Positions 8,675 to 17,667 of a stretch of DNA of 64,000 nt are shown here, piece by piece (within the stretch, counting starts at the first letter, position 1; the number at the start of each line of letters is the position of its first letter). Below the pieces are notes generated by a model, which was given only the letters and a program-made list of their open reading frames with translations, did no database searches and was not told where the DNA came from. Made by a program: the position numbers and the translations under genes. This DNA is from Maricaulis maris_C (GTDB lineage Bacteria > Pseudomonadota > Alphaproteobacteria > Caulobacterales > Maricaulaceae). The stretch is from assembly GCF_049116555.1 (NCBI RefSeq), contig NZ_JAGDYT010000001.1, forward strand, positions 434,001 to 498,000. Reading direction: 5' to 3'.

Positions 8675-8959
8675 ATGGCGCGTCGTTGCGAACTGACGGG
8701 AACTGGCGTTTTGACGGGAAACAATGTTTCTCACGCTCAGAACAAGTCCCGCCGCCGTTTTCTGCCGAACCTTTGTGACGTGACCCTCGCTTCGGAAAAG
8801 CTGGGTCGTGGTTACAAGCTGCGCGTCGCCGCCAAGGCGCTGCGGTCTGTCGACCATGTCGGCGGTCTGGATGCCTTCCTCCTCAAGGCCCGTGACGAGA
8901 AGCTCTCGGACAAGGCCCTGAAGATCAAGCGCGACCTGAAAAAGGCGATGGCGGCTTAA
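8675..8959 (+). CDS. rpmB: 50S ribosomal protein L28
   Basis: A 94-residue, strongly basic protein of the large ribosomal subunit. The N-terminus M-A-R-R-C-E-L-T-G-T-G, then G-N-N-V-S-H-A-Q-N-K-S-R-R-R-F-L-P-N-L, is diagnostic for bacterial L28, and the length fits alphaproteobacteria. ATG 8675 follows AAAGGTG. A strong stem-loop at 8984-9011 probably ends the transcript. Confidence 0.97.
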   Translation: MARRCELTGTGVLTGNNVSHAQNKSRRRFLPNLCDVTLASEKLGRGYKLRVAAKALRSVDHVGGLDAFLLKARDEKLSDKALKIKRDLKKAMAA

Positions 8960-8983
8960 GCCAGTCATACGCTGACGAATTAA

Positions 8984-9011
8984 CAACGCCCGCGGCCTGT
9001 CGCGGGCGTTG
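8984..9011 (+). terminator. Stem-loop terminator after rpmB
   Basis: CAACGCCCGCG (8984-8994) and CGCGGGCGTTG (9001-9011) form a perfect 11-bp stem around a 6-nt loop, 25 bases after the rpmB stop. The run of T residues that follows is short (GTTGTCG), so termination may not be purely intrinsic. Confidence 0.7.
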
Positions 9012-9032
9012 TCGTGTGTGAAGACGCGCGCT

Positions 9033-9060
9033 AGCCTCCCGGCCAACAAGCGGGGAGGCT
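9033..9060 (+). promoter_or_regulatory. Hairpin covering the ribosome binding site of the amidohydrolase gene
   Basis: AGCCTCCC (9033-9040) pairs with GGGAGGCT (9053-9060), and TTTTTC follows directly before ATG 9066. The right arm contains the only good Shine-Dalgarno (GGGGAGG) for the downstream gene. The structure therefore either acts as an intrinsic terminator within the leader or masks translation initiation. This is read from sequence alone. Confidence 0.5.
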
Positions 9061-9065
9061 TTTTC

Positions 9066-10808
9066 ATGCGCGCCAATCACTGGATGATTTCATTGTCAGC
9101 TCTGGCCCTGGTCGGTTGTGGCCAGACCGACCCGGTTGCACCGGTCGATGCAGGCGGCCATGAGGCGCCAGCCAGCAATGTCGCGGATCTCGTGATCTGG
9201 GGCGGCTCGATCTACACGGCCGTGGATGAGCAGCCCATGGTCCAGGCCGTCGCGGTGCGCGGCAACCGGATTGCCTTTGTCGGTGACGACGCTGCTGCCC
9301 AGGCCTGGATTGGCGAGGAGACCCGCCTTGTCGATCTCAATGGCGGCGCGATGTATCCCGGCTTCACTGACAGTCATATCCATGTCTATGGCGTCGGCCA
9401 GCGCGAGCGCACGCTCAATCTGGACAGTGTCACCTCGATTGCCGATTTGGTCGCCAGCGTCGAGGCGGCGATCGCCAACACCCCGGAGGGCGCGACGCTG
9501 AGCGGGCGCGGTTGGATCGAGACACATTGGCCGGAAGGCCGTTTCCCGACCCGGCAGGATCTCGACCCGGTCTCACCGGACAATCCTGTCATCCTGCGCC
9601 GCGCCGACGGGCACGCCCTGATCGCCAACAGTGCGGCTCTGGACGCCGTGGGCATCACCCGCGACAGCGTCGCCCCGTCCGGCGGAGAGATCCTGTTTGA
9701 CGAGACCGGTGAACCGACCGGCCTCCTGGTCGATACCGCCATGGGCGCGATGTCGTCCCTGGTCGAGGCGCCATCTCCGGACGTCGTCCGCGAGACCTAT
9801 GCCGAGGGCGCGGAACGTCTGGTCAGCCTGGGCTGGACCGGGGCCCATGACATGTCGGTGCCGTGGTCCATGGTGGCGATCATCGAAGACCTTGCGGTCA
9901 GTGGTGAGCTGCCCCTGCGCAGCTATCTCTCGGTGGGACCGGAGGGGTATGCGCCGCTGGCGGCCGGTGGGCGTCGCGATGTCGCCGACGGCCGTGTCAT
10001 CACGCGCGCCGTCAAGCTTTACATGGACGGTGCGCTCGGGTCGCGCGGGGCGGCCCTTCTTGAGCCCTATGCCGACCGTCCGGAGACCTCCGGCCTCGCC
10101 ATCGCTGAAGCCGACGAGACGGTCGGCCTCTTCACCGACGCGCTGCGTCAGGGCATCCAGATGAATGTCCATGCAATCGGTGATCGGGGGAATCGCTACC
10201 TTCTGGACTGGGTCGAGGAAGCCCGTGCCCAGGTGCCGGAGGCGGAATGGGCGCTGGCCGATCCGCGCTGGCGTGACGAGCACAGCCAGATCATTGATCC
10301 GGCCGATATCCCGCGCTTTGCCGAGCTCGGCGTGATTGCCTCCATGCAGCCATCCCACGCCATCGGGGATCTTCATTTCGCGCCGGACCGGCTGGGCGAT
10401 GACCGTCTGGTCGGTGCCTATGCCTGGCAGAGCCTGCTCGATGCCGGTGCCCATCTCACCGGCGGTTCGGATGCGCCGGTCGAGCAGGGCGATCCGCGGA
10501 TCGAATTCTACGCCGCCGTGGCGCGCGCCGACCTGTCCGGTTTCCAGGGTGAGAACTGGCACGCCGAAGAAGCGCTCTCACGCGAGGATGCGCTCAAACT
10601 CTTCACCGCCTGGCCGGCCCATGCCTCTTTCCGCGAGGACGATCTCGGCACGATTGCCGTCGGCATGCGCGCCGACTTCACAGTCTTCTCCGCAGACATC
10701 ATGACCATCCCGGAAGCGGAAATTCTCACCGTCCAAGCGTGGATGACCGTGGTTGATGGTGAGGTCGTGTATGAAAGCCCGGACAGTTTCCATCACGGCG
10801 GCGAGTAG
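9066..10808 (+). CDS. Amidohydrolase lipoprotein of the YtcJ/NfdA type
   Basis: A 580-residue metal-dependent hydrolase. The N-terminus is a lipoprotein signal with L-V-G-C (Cys18), implying periplasmic membrane attachment. The metal-binding D-S-H-I-H lies at 102-106 (His104, His106). Further metal or catalytic segments are H-A-I-G-D-R-G and, near the C-terminus, G-G-S-D-A-P-V-E. The length and order match the amidohydrolase 3 family, whose members act on formamides or other amides. The substrate here is unknown. ATG 9066 has GGGGAGG at 9052-9058. Confidence 0.88.
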   Translation: MRANHWMISLSALALVGCGQTDPVAPVDAGGHEAPASNVADLVIWGGSIYTAVDEQPMVQAVAVRGNRIAFVGDDAAAQAWIGEETRLVDLNGGAMYPGFTDSHIHVYGVGQRERTLNLDSVTSIADLVASVEAAIANTPEGATLSGRGWIETHWPEGRFPTRQDLDPVSPDNPVILRRADGHALIANSAALDAVGITRDSVAPSGGEILFDETGEPTGLLVDTAMGAMSSLVEAPSPDVVRETYAEGAERLVSLGWTGAHDMSVPWSMVAIIEDLAVSGELPLRSYLSVGPEGYAPLAAGGRRDVADGRVITRAVKLYMDGALGSRGAALLEPYADRPETSGLAIAEADETVGLFTDALRQGIQMNVHAIGDRGNRYLLDWVEEARAQVPEAEWALADPRWRDEHSQIIDPADIPRFAELGVIASMQPSHAIGDLHFAPDRLGDDRLVGAYAWQSLLDAGAHLTGGSDAPVEQGDPRIEFYAAVARADLSGFQGENWHAEEALSREDALKLFTAWPAHASFREDDLGTIAVGMRADFTVFSADIMTIPEAEILTVQAWMTVVDGEVVYESPDSFHHGGE

Positions 10809-10864
10809 GGGGCACCTTTCCTCCCCATGATTGGGAAAGGAATACGCCGCCTTCATTTCATTTT

Positions 10865-10892
10865 TCCCGGAGGCGCGCAGCGCCATCCGGGA
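10865..10892. repeat. Extragenic palindrome between convergent genes
   Basis: TCCCGGA (10865-10871) pairs with TCCGGGA (10886-10892), and the inner GGCGC and GCGCC also pair, giving an almost uninterrupted 12-bp hairpin. No T-tract follows on either strand. Similar GC palindromes are common extragenic elements in alphaproteobacteria, but I cannot count copies here. Confidence 0.55.
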
Positions 10893-10974
10893 CCAATGGG
10901 GGACCTATCACCTGACCCGCGTGGCCATCGGCAGGACGGCGGCGCAAGGGTCAGCGCCGTGGCGCGGTCGGGCC

Positions 10975-11931
10975 TCAATCGAGCTGGAAGGCCAGAAGCA
11001 GCGTCCGCTGGGCCTCGTTGTAATTATCGTCGGACATGATCAGCAGGACAGTCCGTCCGTCCCGTTCGGTAACGGAGATTCCTTCGAAATTATCGACGGT
11101 CTTCCCGGCCTCCAGCGTGCCCAGCAGCTCCGGTTCGATTCGCTCGCCGCTGCCCAGCGCGTCGACCGCAAAGCGCAGGATGCGGATATGGGTCCCGATG
11201 TCCGAACGCCAGAACCGTTCGAGCGCGTAAATCTGGCCGTCATGATAATCCAGCGAGGTCAGGCCATAATCCGGCTGGGCCGCCAGTTCCGACAGGGACC
11301 AGCTTCCCGCTTCCCGCAGCCAGAGAGGGTAAGCCCCGGAACTGCCATCCTCGATGCCGGCGAGCAGGCCGCCACCCGGCAGGGCGGTAAGCCCTTCCAT
11401 GCCACCATTATTGGTGAATTCGTCAGCCCCCGGCGGCGACAGGAGCGCCTCTCCGGCAGTGTCCAGACGACTCCAGTCCTCGCCGATCGCATAGGTATTG
11501 ATCCTGTGCTCGCGTTCGAAACTGATGGCAAAAACACCGTCTCCCAAGTCGGCGATGGCCTCGCTGTCTGCCGCGGTCCCGTCCAGCTGGTTCCCGGTTC
11601 GTGACAGCATGGAGGCCATCGAAAACTCGCTGACCAAGAGGGTCCCGTCGACCTCGCTCCATCCGATATTGGCGGTCATCCAGTAGGCGCTGTCGGACAC
11701 CGCCAGAAGGCGGGACCCATCGGCGGAAACCGCAAGGGCGGAAAACCCGCCGAATCGCTCATCCGGGTTGTTCAGAACGACGCCGCCCAGATAGCTCAGT
11801 CGGTCCAGGTCGGTGCGTTCGGGCGATTGCTCATAAAGCGGAACGACCTGGCTGCCGGCTGGAGCCAGGTCAATGTCGGGCGAACAGGCCGCAAGAAGAA
11901 GCGGAAAGAGGGGAAGCAGATATGAGCGCAT
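10975..11931 (-). CDS. Phytase-like esterase-domain lipoprotein
   Basis: A 318-residue lipoprotein (L-L-A-A-C, Cys16). Beta-propeller-type repeats with F-G-G-F-S-A-L, G-M-E-G-L-T-A-L, D-N-F-E-G-I-S and the C-terminal M-S-D-D-N-Y-N-E-A-Q-R-T-L-L match the esterase-like activity of phytase family. Members are secreted or surface proteins with poorly known substrates. It is convergent with the amidohydrolase gene; the ~165 bases between hold only a palindrome. Confidence 0.8.
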   Translation of the reverse strand: MRSYLLPLFPLLLAACSPDIDLAPAGSQVVPLYEQSPERTDLDRLSYLGGVVLNNPDERFGGFSALAVSADGSRLLAVSDSAYWMTANIGWSEVDGTLLVSEFSMASMLSRTGNQLDGTAADSEAIADLGDGVFAISFEREHRINTYAIGEDWSRLDTAGEALLSPPGADEFTNNGGMEGLTALPGGGLLAGIEDGSSGAYPLWLREAGSWSLSELAAQPDYGLTSLDYHDGQIYALERFWRSDIGTHIRILRFAVDALGSGERIEPELLGTLEAGKTVDNFEGISVTERDGRTVLLIMSDDNYNEAQRTLLLAFQLD

Positions 11932-12047
11932 CGGTAAGGCCTTGGTCGCAACGGCGAGGAAGTCACTTGTCTAGACCGGTGCGGCGGTGCGAACCAGCCC
12001 CTCCGGGGCCAGCTCCCGGCTGTTGTGCCACCCGGTCTCTCCCGGCC

Positions 12048-13946
12048 CTAGACACGTCCAGCAATCGACGCGAAATCCGTGCGGTTCATCGCCTGCGCTC
12101 CGCTGGTGAAGCCCGTGCCCTTGCCGCCATTTTCCTCGAACAGGGCGGCGAGCTGGTCGGTCATGGCGCCGCCGAGTTGCTCGACATCATTGATGGTCAC
12201 GGCGCGGCGATACCAGCGGGTGACGTCATGGCCGATGCCGATGGCCATGAGCTCGACTTCCGAGCGGGTCTCGATCATGGCGATGGTTTCGCGCAGATGG
12301 CGTTCCAGATAGCCGGCGGAATTGGCCGACTGGGTGCCGTCATCGACCGGCGCGCCGTCTGAAATCACCATCATGATGCGGCGCTGTTCCGGTCGGGCGG
12401 CCATGCGCTTCCAGGCCCATTGCAGGGCCTCGCCATCGATGTTTTCCTTGAGCAGGCCTTCGCGCATCATCAGGCCGAGATTGACCCGGGCCCGGCGCCA
12501 GGGCGTATCGGCAGCCTTGTAGATGATATGGCGCAGATCATTGAGCCGGCCGGGATGCGGCGGCTTGCCGTCGGCCAGCCATTTTTCCTTCGAGCGTCCA
12601 CCCTTCCAGGCCTTGGTGGTGAAACCGAGGATTTCGGTCTTCACGCCGCAACGTTCCAGCGTCCGGGCGAGGATGTCGGCACAGGCCGCCGCGACCATGA
12701 TCGGCCGGCCGCGCATCGAGCCGGAATTGTCCAGCACCAGGGTGACAATGGTGTCGCGGAACTCGGTATCGCTCTCCTGCTTGTAGGAGAGAGGCAGGGT
12801 CGGATCGGCGATGACCCGGGCGAGGCGGGAGCCATCGAGTACGCCTTCCTCGAGGTCGAATTTCCAGGCGCGTTCCTGCTGCGCCATGAGGCGCCGCTGC
12901 AGGCGATTGGCCAGCCGGCCGACGACCTGGTCGAGACCTTTCAGCGTGTTGTCGAGATATTTGCGCAAGCGCTCCAATTCATCCGGCTCGCACAAATCGG
13001 AGGCCTGGATGACCTCGTCAAACTCGCGGGTGAAGACCTTGTAGGACTTGGCGTTGGGATCATTGGCGGGTTGCCAGTTCGGGCGCATGGCCGTCTGCGC
13101 TGCGCCTTCATCGTCCATGGCATCGACACGGGTGTCGGCATCATCCGTGTCGGCATTGATTTCTTCCTCGTCGCCCGCAGTGCCAGCGGCATCGGGCGTG
13201 TCGGGTTGGTCACCCTGCTGATCATCGCCCTCGGCATCATCACCGGTGCGTTCCTCGCGATCGACGCCTTCATCCTCATCTTCGGGATTTTCCGATTGCT
13301 CGGGATCGCCGCCCAGCTCGTCAGACAGGTCGAGATCCTGGATCACGGTGCGCAGGAGATCGGCAAAGGCCTTCTGGTCGTCGGCATTTTCGGCCAGGGC
13401 ATCGAGCGAGAGCCCGGCCACGCTTTCCATCTGGTCGCGCCAGAGTGTCAGCAATCCGTCGGCTTCGGGCGGGGAGGGGTGTCCGGTTATGCGTTCACGG
13501 ACAAGGAGAGCAAGCGCTTCCTCCATCGGTGCGGACTGACGGTCCTCGACACGCTGCCAACCTTTCTGCTTGCAGCGAATGGCCAGGGCGGCATCGAGAT
13601 TGGCTGCCATACCGCGCATGTCCCGGGCGCCCAGGCCCTCGACGCGCGCCTGTTCGGCCGCGTGGAAAATGGCCCGCGCCGTTGCGCCGGGCGGCAGGAC
13701 GCGGACATGAGCGGCTTCGTCATGATGGGCCAGACGCAGGGCAAGGGCATCAGCCCGGCCACGCACTGCCGCGGCGGCTTCGGGCGATGGCTCGCTGCCC
13801 GGATTGGGCAGGACCATGCGTCCACCCGACAGGCCGGCGATCTCACCGCCAAACCGGACGTCGAGCTCCCGGTCGCCGGCAATGACGCGAGTGGTGATGG
13901 ACAGGGCGCGCTTGAAAGCGTCGGGATCGGCAGGTGGCTGGCTCAT
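12048..13946 (-). CDS. cobT: CobT-like cobaltochelatase subunit (VWA domain)
   Basis: A 631-residue protein of the CobT family, the MIDAS/VWA partner of the AAA+ protein CobS in aerobic cobalt chelation. The order is an N-terminal CobT domain (~1-200), a very acidic linker (~205-285, runs of Asp/Glu), and a C-terminal VWA domain with the MIDAS motif D-N-S-G-S-M-R followed by V-I-S-D-G-A-P-V-D-D. ATG 13946 is preferred over an upstream in-frame start that would extend into the divergent promoter region. cobS lies ~6.6 kb away on the same strand. No CobN or other B12 genes are visible, so the chelatase role is not proven here. Confidence 0.9.
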   Translation of the reverse strand: MSQPPADPDAFKRALSITTRVIAGDRELDVRFGGEIAGLSGGRMVLPNPGSEPSPEAAAAVRGRADALALRLAHHDEAAHVRVLPPGATARAIFHAAEQARVEGLGARDMRGMAANLDAALAIRCKQKGWQRVEDRQSAPMEEALALLVRERITGHPSPPEADGLLTLWRDQMESVAGLSLDALAENADDQKAFADLLRTVIQDLDLSDELGGDPEQSENPEDEDEGVDREERTGDDAEGDDQQGDQPDTPDAAGTAGDEEEINADTDDADTRVDAMDDEGAAQTAMRPNWQPANDPNAKSYKVFTREFDEVIQASDLCEPDELERLRKYLDNTLKGLDQVVGRLANRLQRRLMAQQERAWKFDLEEGVLDGSRLARVIADPTLPLSYKQESDTEFRDTIVTLVLDNSGSMRGRPIMVAAACADILARTLERCGVKTEILGFTTKAWKGGRSKEKWLADGKPPHPGRLNDLRHIIYKAADTPWRRARVNLGLMMREGLLKENIDGEALQWAWKRMAARPEQRRIMMVISDGAPVDDGTQSANSAGYLERHLRETIAMIETRSEVELMAIGIGHDVTRWYRRAVTINDVEQLGGAMTDQLAALFEENGGKGTGFTSGAQAMNRTDFASIAGRV

Positions 13947-14121
13947 GCCGGCAAATCTAGCCGATTGAACGCGGAAATCGAGCCATCGACTCAATCGATT
14001 GCCAGTCGCCGAGCCGGCACGGCGTCAACTTCTTGCTAACCCTATCATGGAAGACTTGTCCGTGGACCCGTACCGGCAAAAATGCCGGACAGGCCGTAAT
14101 GATGGTGGCGAGTGTCGACGG

Positions 14122-14970
14122 ATGACCTTTTCGGTCCATTCCATGACCTCCGTGAACTCCGCGCTGCAGCACATGACCAAGCTGCAAAGCCAGACTGCCG
14201 CAGTGCAGGACCGGATCGCGACGGGGCTTAAGGTGGGTAGTGCCAGTGATAATGGCACAGTCTGGGCGAGAGCCCAGGTCATGCGTGCGGATAATGATTC
14301 CCGTCGCAGCGCCCTCAATTCCATTGATCTGGGTGCCGGCGTCGTCGAGACGGCCCTGGCTGCCGCCGAAGGCATTTCGGACCTGATGGTCGAAATGCAT
14401 GGCAAGCTGGTCGCGGCGACCGACACCACGCTGGACGAGCAAAGCTGGCGCAGCTTGATGACCGATTTCATTGTCCTGGGTAACCAGGCGACGCGGTTGG
14501 CTGAGAATGCCAGTTTCAACGATAGCAACCTGCTGGAAAGCGGGGGTGACGACCTGTCGGTCCTGATCGGCAAGGATCCGGGCAATACGCTTGCGATTGC
14601 CGCCGAGGACCTCACCGATGGCGGCGGTATTTTCGATGCCGGCCTGGCAGCCAATCTGCCGCAAGCCGACGCTTCAATCATTGTGACCCAGCCGACGACG
14701 GCGGATGTGACCGCGTTCGAAAGCTCGATGACCGATGTGACATCCGCGGTCTCTCGTCTCGGGGTCGGTCTCAAGTCGCTGGAAATCCAGAAAGAATTGC
14801 TGGTGAAGCAGATGGATGTGACCAGCGCGGGAATTGGCAATCTGGTCGATGCCGACCTCGGTCGCGAAAGCGCCAAACTGCAGGCGCTTCAGGTTCGCGA
14901 GCAGCTCGGCATGCAGGCCCTGGAAGTTGCCAATCGGTCACCACGGGTGATTTTGAGCTTCTTCCAGTAA
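14122..14970 (+). CDS. Flagellin
   Basis: A 282-residue flagellin. The conserved N-terminal D0/D1 helices (N-S-A-L-Q-H-M-T-K-L-Q-S-Q-T and R-I-A-T-G-L-K-V) and the C-terminal helix (L-V-D-A-D-L-G-R-E-S-A-K-L-Q-A-L-Q-V) are both present. The central variable region is short, as in the small flagellins of Caulobacter relatives. No other flagellar gene is in the window, so this is a dispersed flagellin copy. The start at 14122 has only a weak GGTGGCGAG site. It is divergent from cobT. Confidence 0.9.
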   Translation: MTFSVHSMTSVNSALQHMTKLQSQTAAVQDRIATGLKVGSASDNGTVWARAQVMRADNDSRRSALNSIDLGAGVVETALAAAEGISDLMVEMHGKLVAATDTTLDEQSWRSLMTDFIVLGNQATRLAENASFNDSNLLESGGDDLSVLIGKDPGNTLAIAAEDLTDGGGIFDAGLAANLPQADASIIVTQPTTADVTAFESSMTDVTSAVSRLGVGLKSLEIQKELLVKQMDVTSAGIGNLVDADLGRESAKLQALQVREQLGMQALEVANRSPRVILSFFQ

Positions 14971-15039
14971 GGTCCCGTATTGTCGGCCTGGGCCAATCGG
15001 CCTAGTTCGCCGGGAAGTCAGTTTCTCGGGGACGTTTCC

Positions 15040-15981
15040 TTGACCACAATCATCATTGGCGCCGGCATGGCTGGTTTGACATGCGCCCGGCATCTCGCGG
15101 ATGTCGGGGAGGACGTCATCGTGCTGGACAAGGGGCGTGGTCTGGGCGGCCGTCTGGCCACGCGCCGGACCGATCACGGCTCATTTGACCACGGCGCCCA
15201 GTATGTCACGGCCCGCGATCCCGGTTTTACCGCTTATCTGGAGCGGGCCGGGGCGGCGACATTGGCAGCCCCCTGGGAGCAATTGGGCGTCGACCGGACC
15301 TGGTGGGTCGGATCGCCGGGCATGAGCAAGCTGGTCGCGCCCCTCGCCGAGGGGCTCGATATCCGCAAGTCCTGCCATGTCCGGTCGGTCCAGCGAGCCG
15401 GTCAACGCTGGAGCGTGGCCTGCGATGGCGGCGAAACGCTGGAGGCTGACCGCCTTGCTGTCGCGATCCCTGCGCCCCAGGCCGCGACGCTGCTGACGGG
15501 CGTCACGCCGCTGGCCGATGGTCTGGATGGTGTCGGCTATGCTCCCTGCTGGACGCTGATGCTCTCGCTGGCGGAACCGCTTGAACAGGCGCCCCGTGTT
15601 TATCGCGCCTCGGATGGACCGTGCGCGTGGATTGCCTGCGACGCGACCAAGCCCGGCCGTGCGGGCGATGGCGAGAATTGGGTCATCCAGGCCGGACCGG
15701 GCTGGAGCGAAACCCATCTCGAGGAGCCGGCCGCCTCTGTCGGCCGATTGCTTCACGATGCCTTCGAATCCTGGGCGGGTGCCTTGCCTGAGATCAAGGC
15801 CAGCCAGGTTCACCGCTGGCGCTATGCGCGGGTCCTCAAAGCCTTGGAAACGCCCTGTCTATGGGATGGCGAGACCGGGATCGGACTGGCCGGAGACTGG
15901 TGTCTCGGGCCGCGGGTCGAGGCCGCCTTCATGTCAGGACGGGCATTGGCCGAGCGCATGATGGATGATCAGAGGCGGTAA
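15040..15981 (+). CDS. FAD-dependent oxidoreductase (renalase/amine-oxidase-like)
   Basis: A 313-residue flavoprotein. The N-terminus T-T-I-I-I-G-A-G-M-A-G-L is a Rossmann FAD-binding motif with V-L-D-K-G at the strand-2 end. G-L-G-G-R-L-A-T-R-R and F-D-H-G-A-Q-Y are typical of renalase-like NAD/FAD oxidoreductases. The C-terminal G-I-G-L-A-G-D-W-C-L is the second FAD contact. No ATG lies near the N-terminus. TTG 15040 has CGGGGACG at 15027-15034 and gives the right length, whereas TTG 14980 would add 20 unlikely residues. The substrate is unknown. Its end overlaps the convergent csoR gene by 13 nt. Confidence 0.8.
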   Translation: MTTIIIGAGMAGLTCARHLADVGEDVIVLDKGRGLGGRLATRRTDHGSFDHGAQYVTARDPGFTAYLERAGAATLAAPWEQLGVDRTWWVGSPGMSKLVAPLAEGLDIRKSCHVRSVQRAGQRWSVACDGGETLEADRLAVAIPAPQAATLLTGVTPLADGLDGVGYAPCWTLMLSLAEPLEQAPRVYRASDGPCAWIACDATKPGRAGDGENWVIQAGPGWSETHLEEPAASVGRLLHDAFESWAGALPEIKASQVHRWRYARVLKALETPCLWDGETGIGLAGDWCLGPRVEAAFMSGRALAERMMDDQRR

Positions 15982-16265
15982 TGCTTGGCCAGCAGGCCGA
16001 TCAGCTCGTCCATCTTGGCTTTTTGCGCTTCAGCATTGCCGCTCTCGATGGCGTGGGCGACGCAATGACCGGCGTGATCACGCAGGATTTCGCCTTCGAC
16101 AGCCGCCAGGGCCGATTTCACGGCTGACAATTGCGTGAGCACGTCGATGCAATACCGGTCGTCTTCCAGCATGCGGCCGATACCGCGCACCTGGCCTTCA
16201 ATGCGTTTGAGCCGGGCCAGGGATTTTTCCCGGGCAGGGGTGAGGGGTGTGTGGGTTTCCGACAT
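15969..16265 (-). CDS. csoR: CsoR-type copper-sensing repressor
   Basis: A 98-residue all-helical metal-dependent repressor. Cys39, His64 and Cys68 have exactly the spacing of the Cu(I) ligands in CsoR (Cys, +25 His, +4 Cys), which argues for copper rather than nickel/cobalt (RcnR) sensing. It is divergent from the outer-membrane factor / multicopper oxidase / CusF-like operon and shares a 40-bp promoter region holding a perfect CsoR-style operator. Release of the operator on Cu(I) binding would derepress that operon and csoR itself. Confidence 0.9.
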   Translation of the reverse strand: MSETHTPLTPAREKSLARLKRIEGQVRGIGRMLEDDRYCIDVLTQLSAVKSALAAVEGEILRDHAGHCVAHAIESGNAEAQKAKMDELIGLLAKHYRL

Positions 16266-16274
16266 TCATCTTGT

Positions 16275-16291
16275 ATACCCCCGGGGGGTAT
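16275..16291. promoter_or_regulatory. CsoR-type operator palindrome
   Basis: ATACCCCC-G-GGGGGTAT is a perfect 17-bp palindrome in the csoR/outer-membrane-factor divergent promoter. The A/T-flanked C-run/G-run design is the known CsoR operator type. It sits 10 bases from the csoR start and 15 bases from the start of the other gene, so one bound tetramer pair could block both. Confidence 0.85.
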
Positions 16292-16305
16292 GATAGCGCA
16301 AGAGC

Positions 16306-17667
16306 ATGAACCGAACACGTCTCAACGCCCTGCCAATCCTGGCGAGCCTTCTTGTGGTTTCAGCCTGCATGACCGTTGATCCGGCGGCCGAGCGAGCCAA
16401 TGTGATGGCCAGCCTCGCCGAACGGACCGGCTCGGTCGCCGACCCGGTCCTGCCGCGCGAGGGTGAAACGCTCAGTGAAGCCGGGGCGGTCAGTCTGGCG
16501 CTGACCAATAATCACCGTCTTCTTGCCCGCCTGAACGAGGCGGGCCTGGCCCGGGCCGATCAGGTGATGGCATCGCGTCCGGTCAATCCGGTTGTCGAGG
16601 TCGTGACGCTGCCGGGTGATGGCCATGGCCGGGTCTGGGATATTGATCTCGGCGCCTCCCTGCTGGGGATTGCGGCCACGCCGTGGCGGGCTGCCGCTGC
16701 GCAGGACCGGTATGAGGAACAGCAGGCCGAGACAGTCCTGGCGACCCTGGATTTCGTCGCCGAAACCCGCCGGGCCTGGGTCGCTGCTGTCGCCGCGCGC
16801 CAGCGCCTGGACCTTCAGCAGCGCATTCGCGATGCCGCGGCGGCCAGCCTGGTCGTGGCCGAGGAGATTCGCGCGGCAGGCAATGCGCCGCTCGTCGAGC
16901 TGGAGCGCGAACGGATTTTCGCCCAGCAAGCCGAGCTGGATTATCTGGAGGCGGAGCATGCCGCCCTCCAGGCTCGGCTCGACCTGGGCCGCCAACTCGG
17001 GAGCCCCGTTTCCGCAGACCAACTGCCCGTTCGCCTGGAGCCGGGCGAGGCTCCGCTGCACGGGCTCGACGTGCAGGCAGCCTTGAGCGCCAGCCTTCCA
17101 CTCGCCTCCGCGCGTTCCAGTGTCGAGGCCGCCGCCGGCGAGGCCGGTCTGGAGAACTGGGCCAGCCTTCTCGAGCATGTCGAGCTGGGCGGCGTCTTCG
17201 AACGCGAGGACGGTGACTGGTCCCGCGGCTGGATGCTGGAATTTGCCCTGCCTGTCTTTGATGCCGGCTCGGCCCGTCGCGCGGCGGCACAGCTGCGGGC
17301 GGAGCAGGCCATCCATCAACACGCTGCGCTGGCGTATGAGATTCTCAATGCCGTGGAGTCTGCCCAGGCTGTGGCAGGGCTGGCAGAACGGCGCGTCATG
17401 CATATTCAGGACGAGGCCCTGCCGACCAGTGAACGCCTGATGGATGCGACGATGCGCCAATATAATGCCATGCAGGTCAGCGTCTTTGATCTGATGGCCG
17501 CGGTGCAGATGCGCAGCCGGACCGGCCAGGCCTATGTTGAGGCCCTGGCGGACTGGCATCGGGCGCGGATTGCGCTCGACCAGATCCGCGCGGGGGGATC
17601 ACCTGCGATGGTGGCGGTCGGTGATGTCCGCGATACAGCCCCGACCCGGGGCGAGGGAGGCCATTGA
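16306..17667 (+). CDS. TolC/CusC-family outer-membrane efflux lipoprotein
   Basis: A 453-residue outer-membrane factor with a lipoprotein signal (V-S-A-C, Cys21) and long amphipathic Ala/Glu/Leu-rich helices in two halves (~60-230 and ~250-430), as in TolC-type channels. It is the first gene of a copper-responsive operon; the stop TGA overlaps the next ATG (TGATG). It has no adjacent RND pump or adaptor gene, which is unusual for a CusC-like protein. It may work with a pump encoded elsewhere, or simply export copper-binding products. Confidence 0.82.
   Translation: MNRTRLNALPILASLLVVSACMTVDPAAERANVMASLAERTGSVADPVLPREGETLSEAGAVSLALTNNHRLLARLNEAGLARADQVMASRPVNPVVEVVTLPGDGHGRVWDIDLGASLLGIAATPWRAAAAQDRYEEQQAETVLATLDFVAETRRAWVAAVAARQRLDLQQRIRDAAAASLVVAEEIRAAGNAPLVELERERIFAQQAELDYLEAEHAALQARLDLGRQLGSPVSADQLPVRLEPGEAPLHGLDVQAALSASLPLASARSSVEAAAGEAGLENWASLLEHVELGGVFEREDGDWSRGWMLEFALPVFDAGSARRAAAQLRAEQAIHQHAALAYEILNAVESAQAVAGLAERRVMHIQDEALPTSERLMDATMRQYNAMQVSVFDLMAAVQMRSRTGQAYVEALADWHRARIALDQIRAGGSPAMVAVGDVRDTAPTRGEGGH

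Noticed and set aside
10815..10840. CCTTTCC/GGAAAGG hairpin after the amidohydrolase gene
   Set aside because: The 7-bp stem has no T-tract and low GC, so it is too weak to call a terminator.
12420..14039. Long 539-codon open frame on the plus strand over cobT
   Set aside because: It is the antisense shadow of cobT in GC-rich codons, with no ribosome site or family motifs. The cobT frame on the minus strand has clear CobT and VWA motifs.
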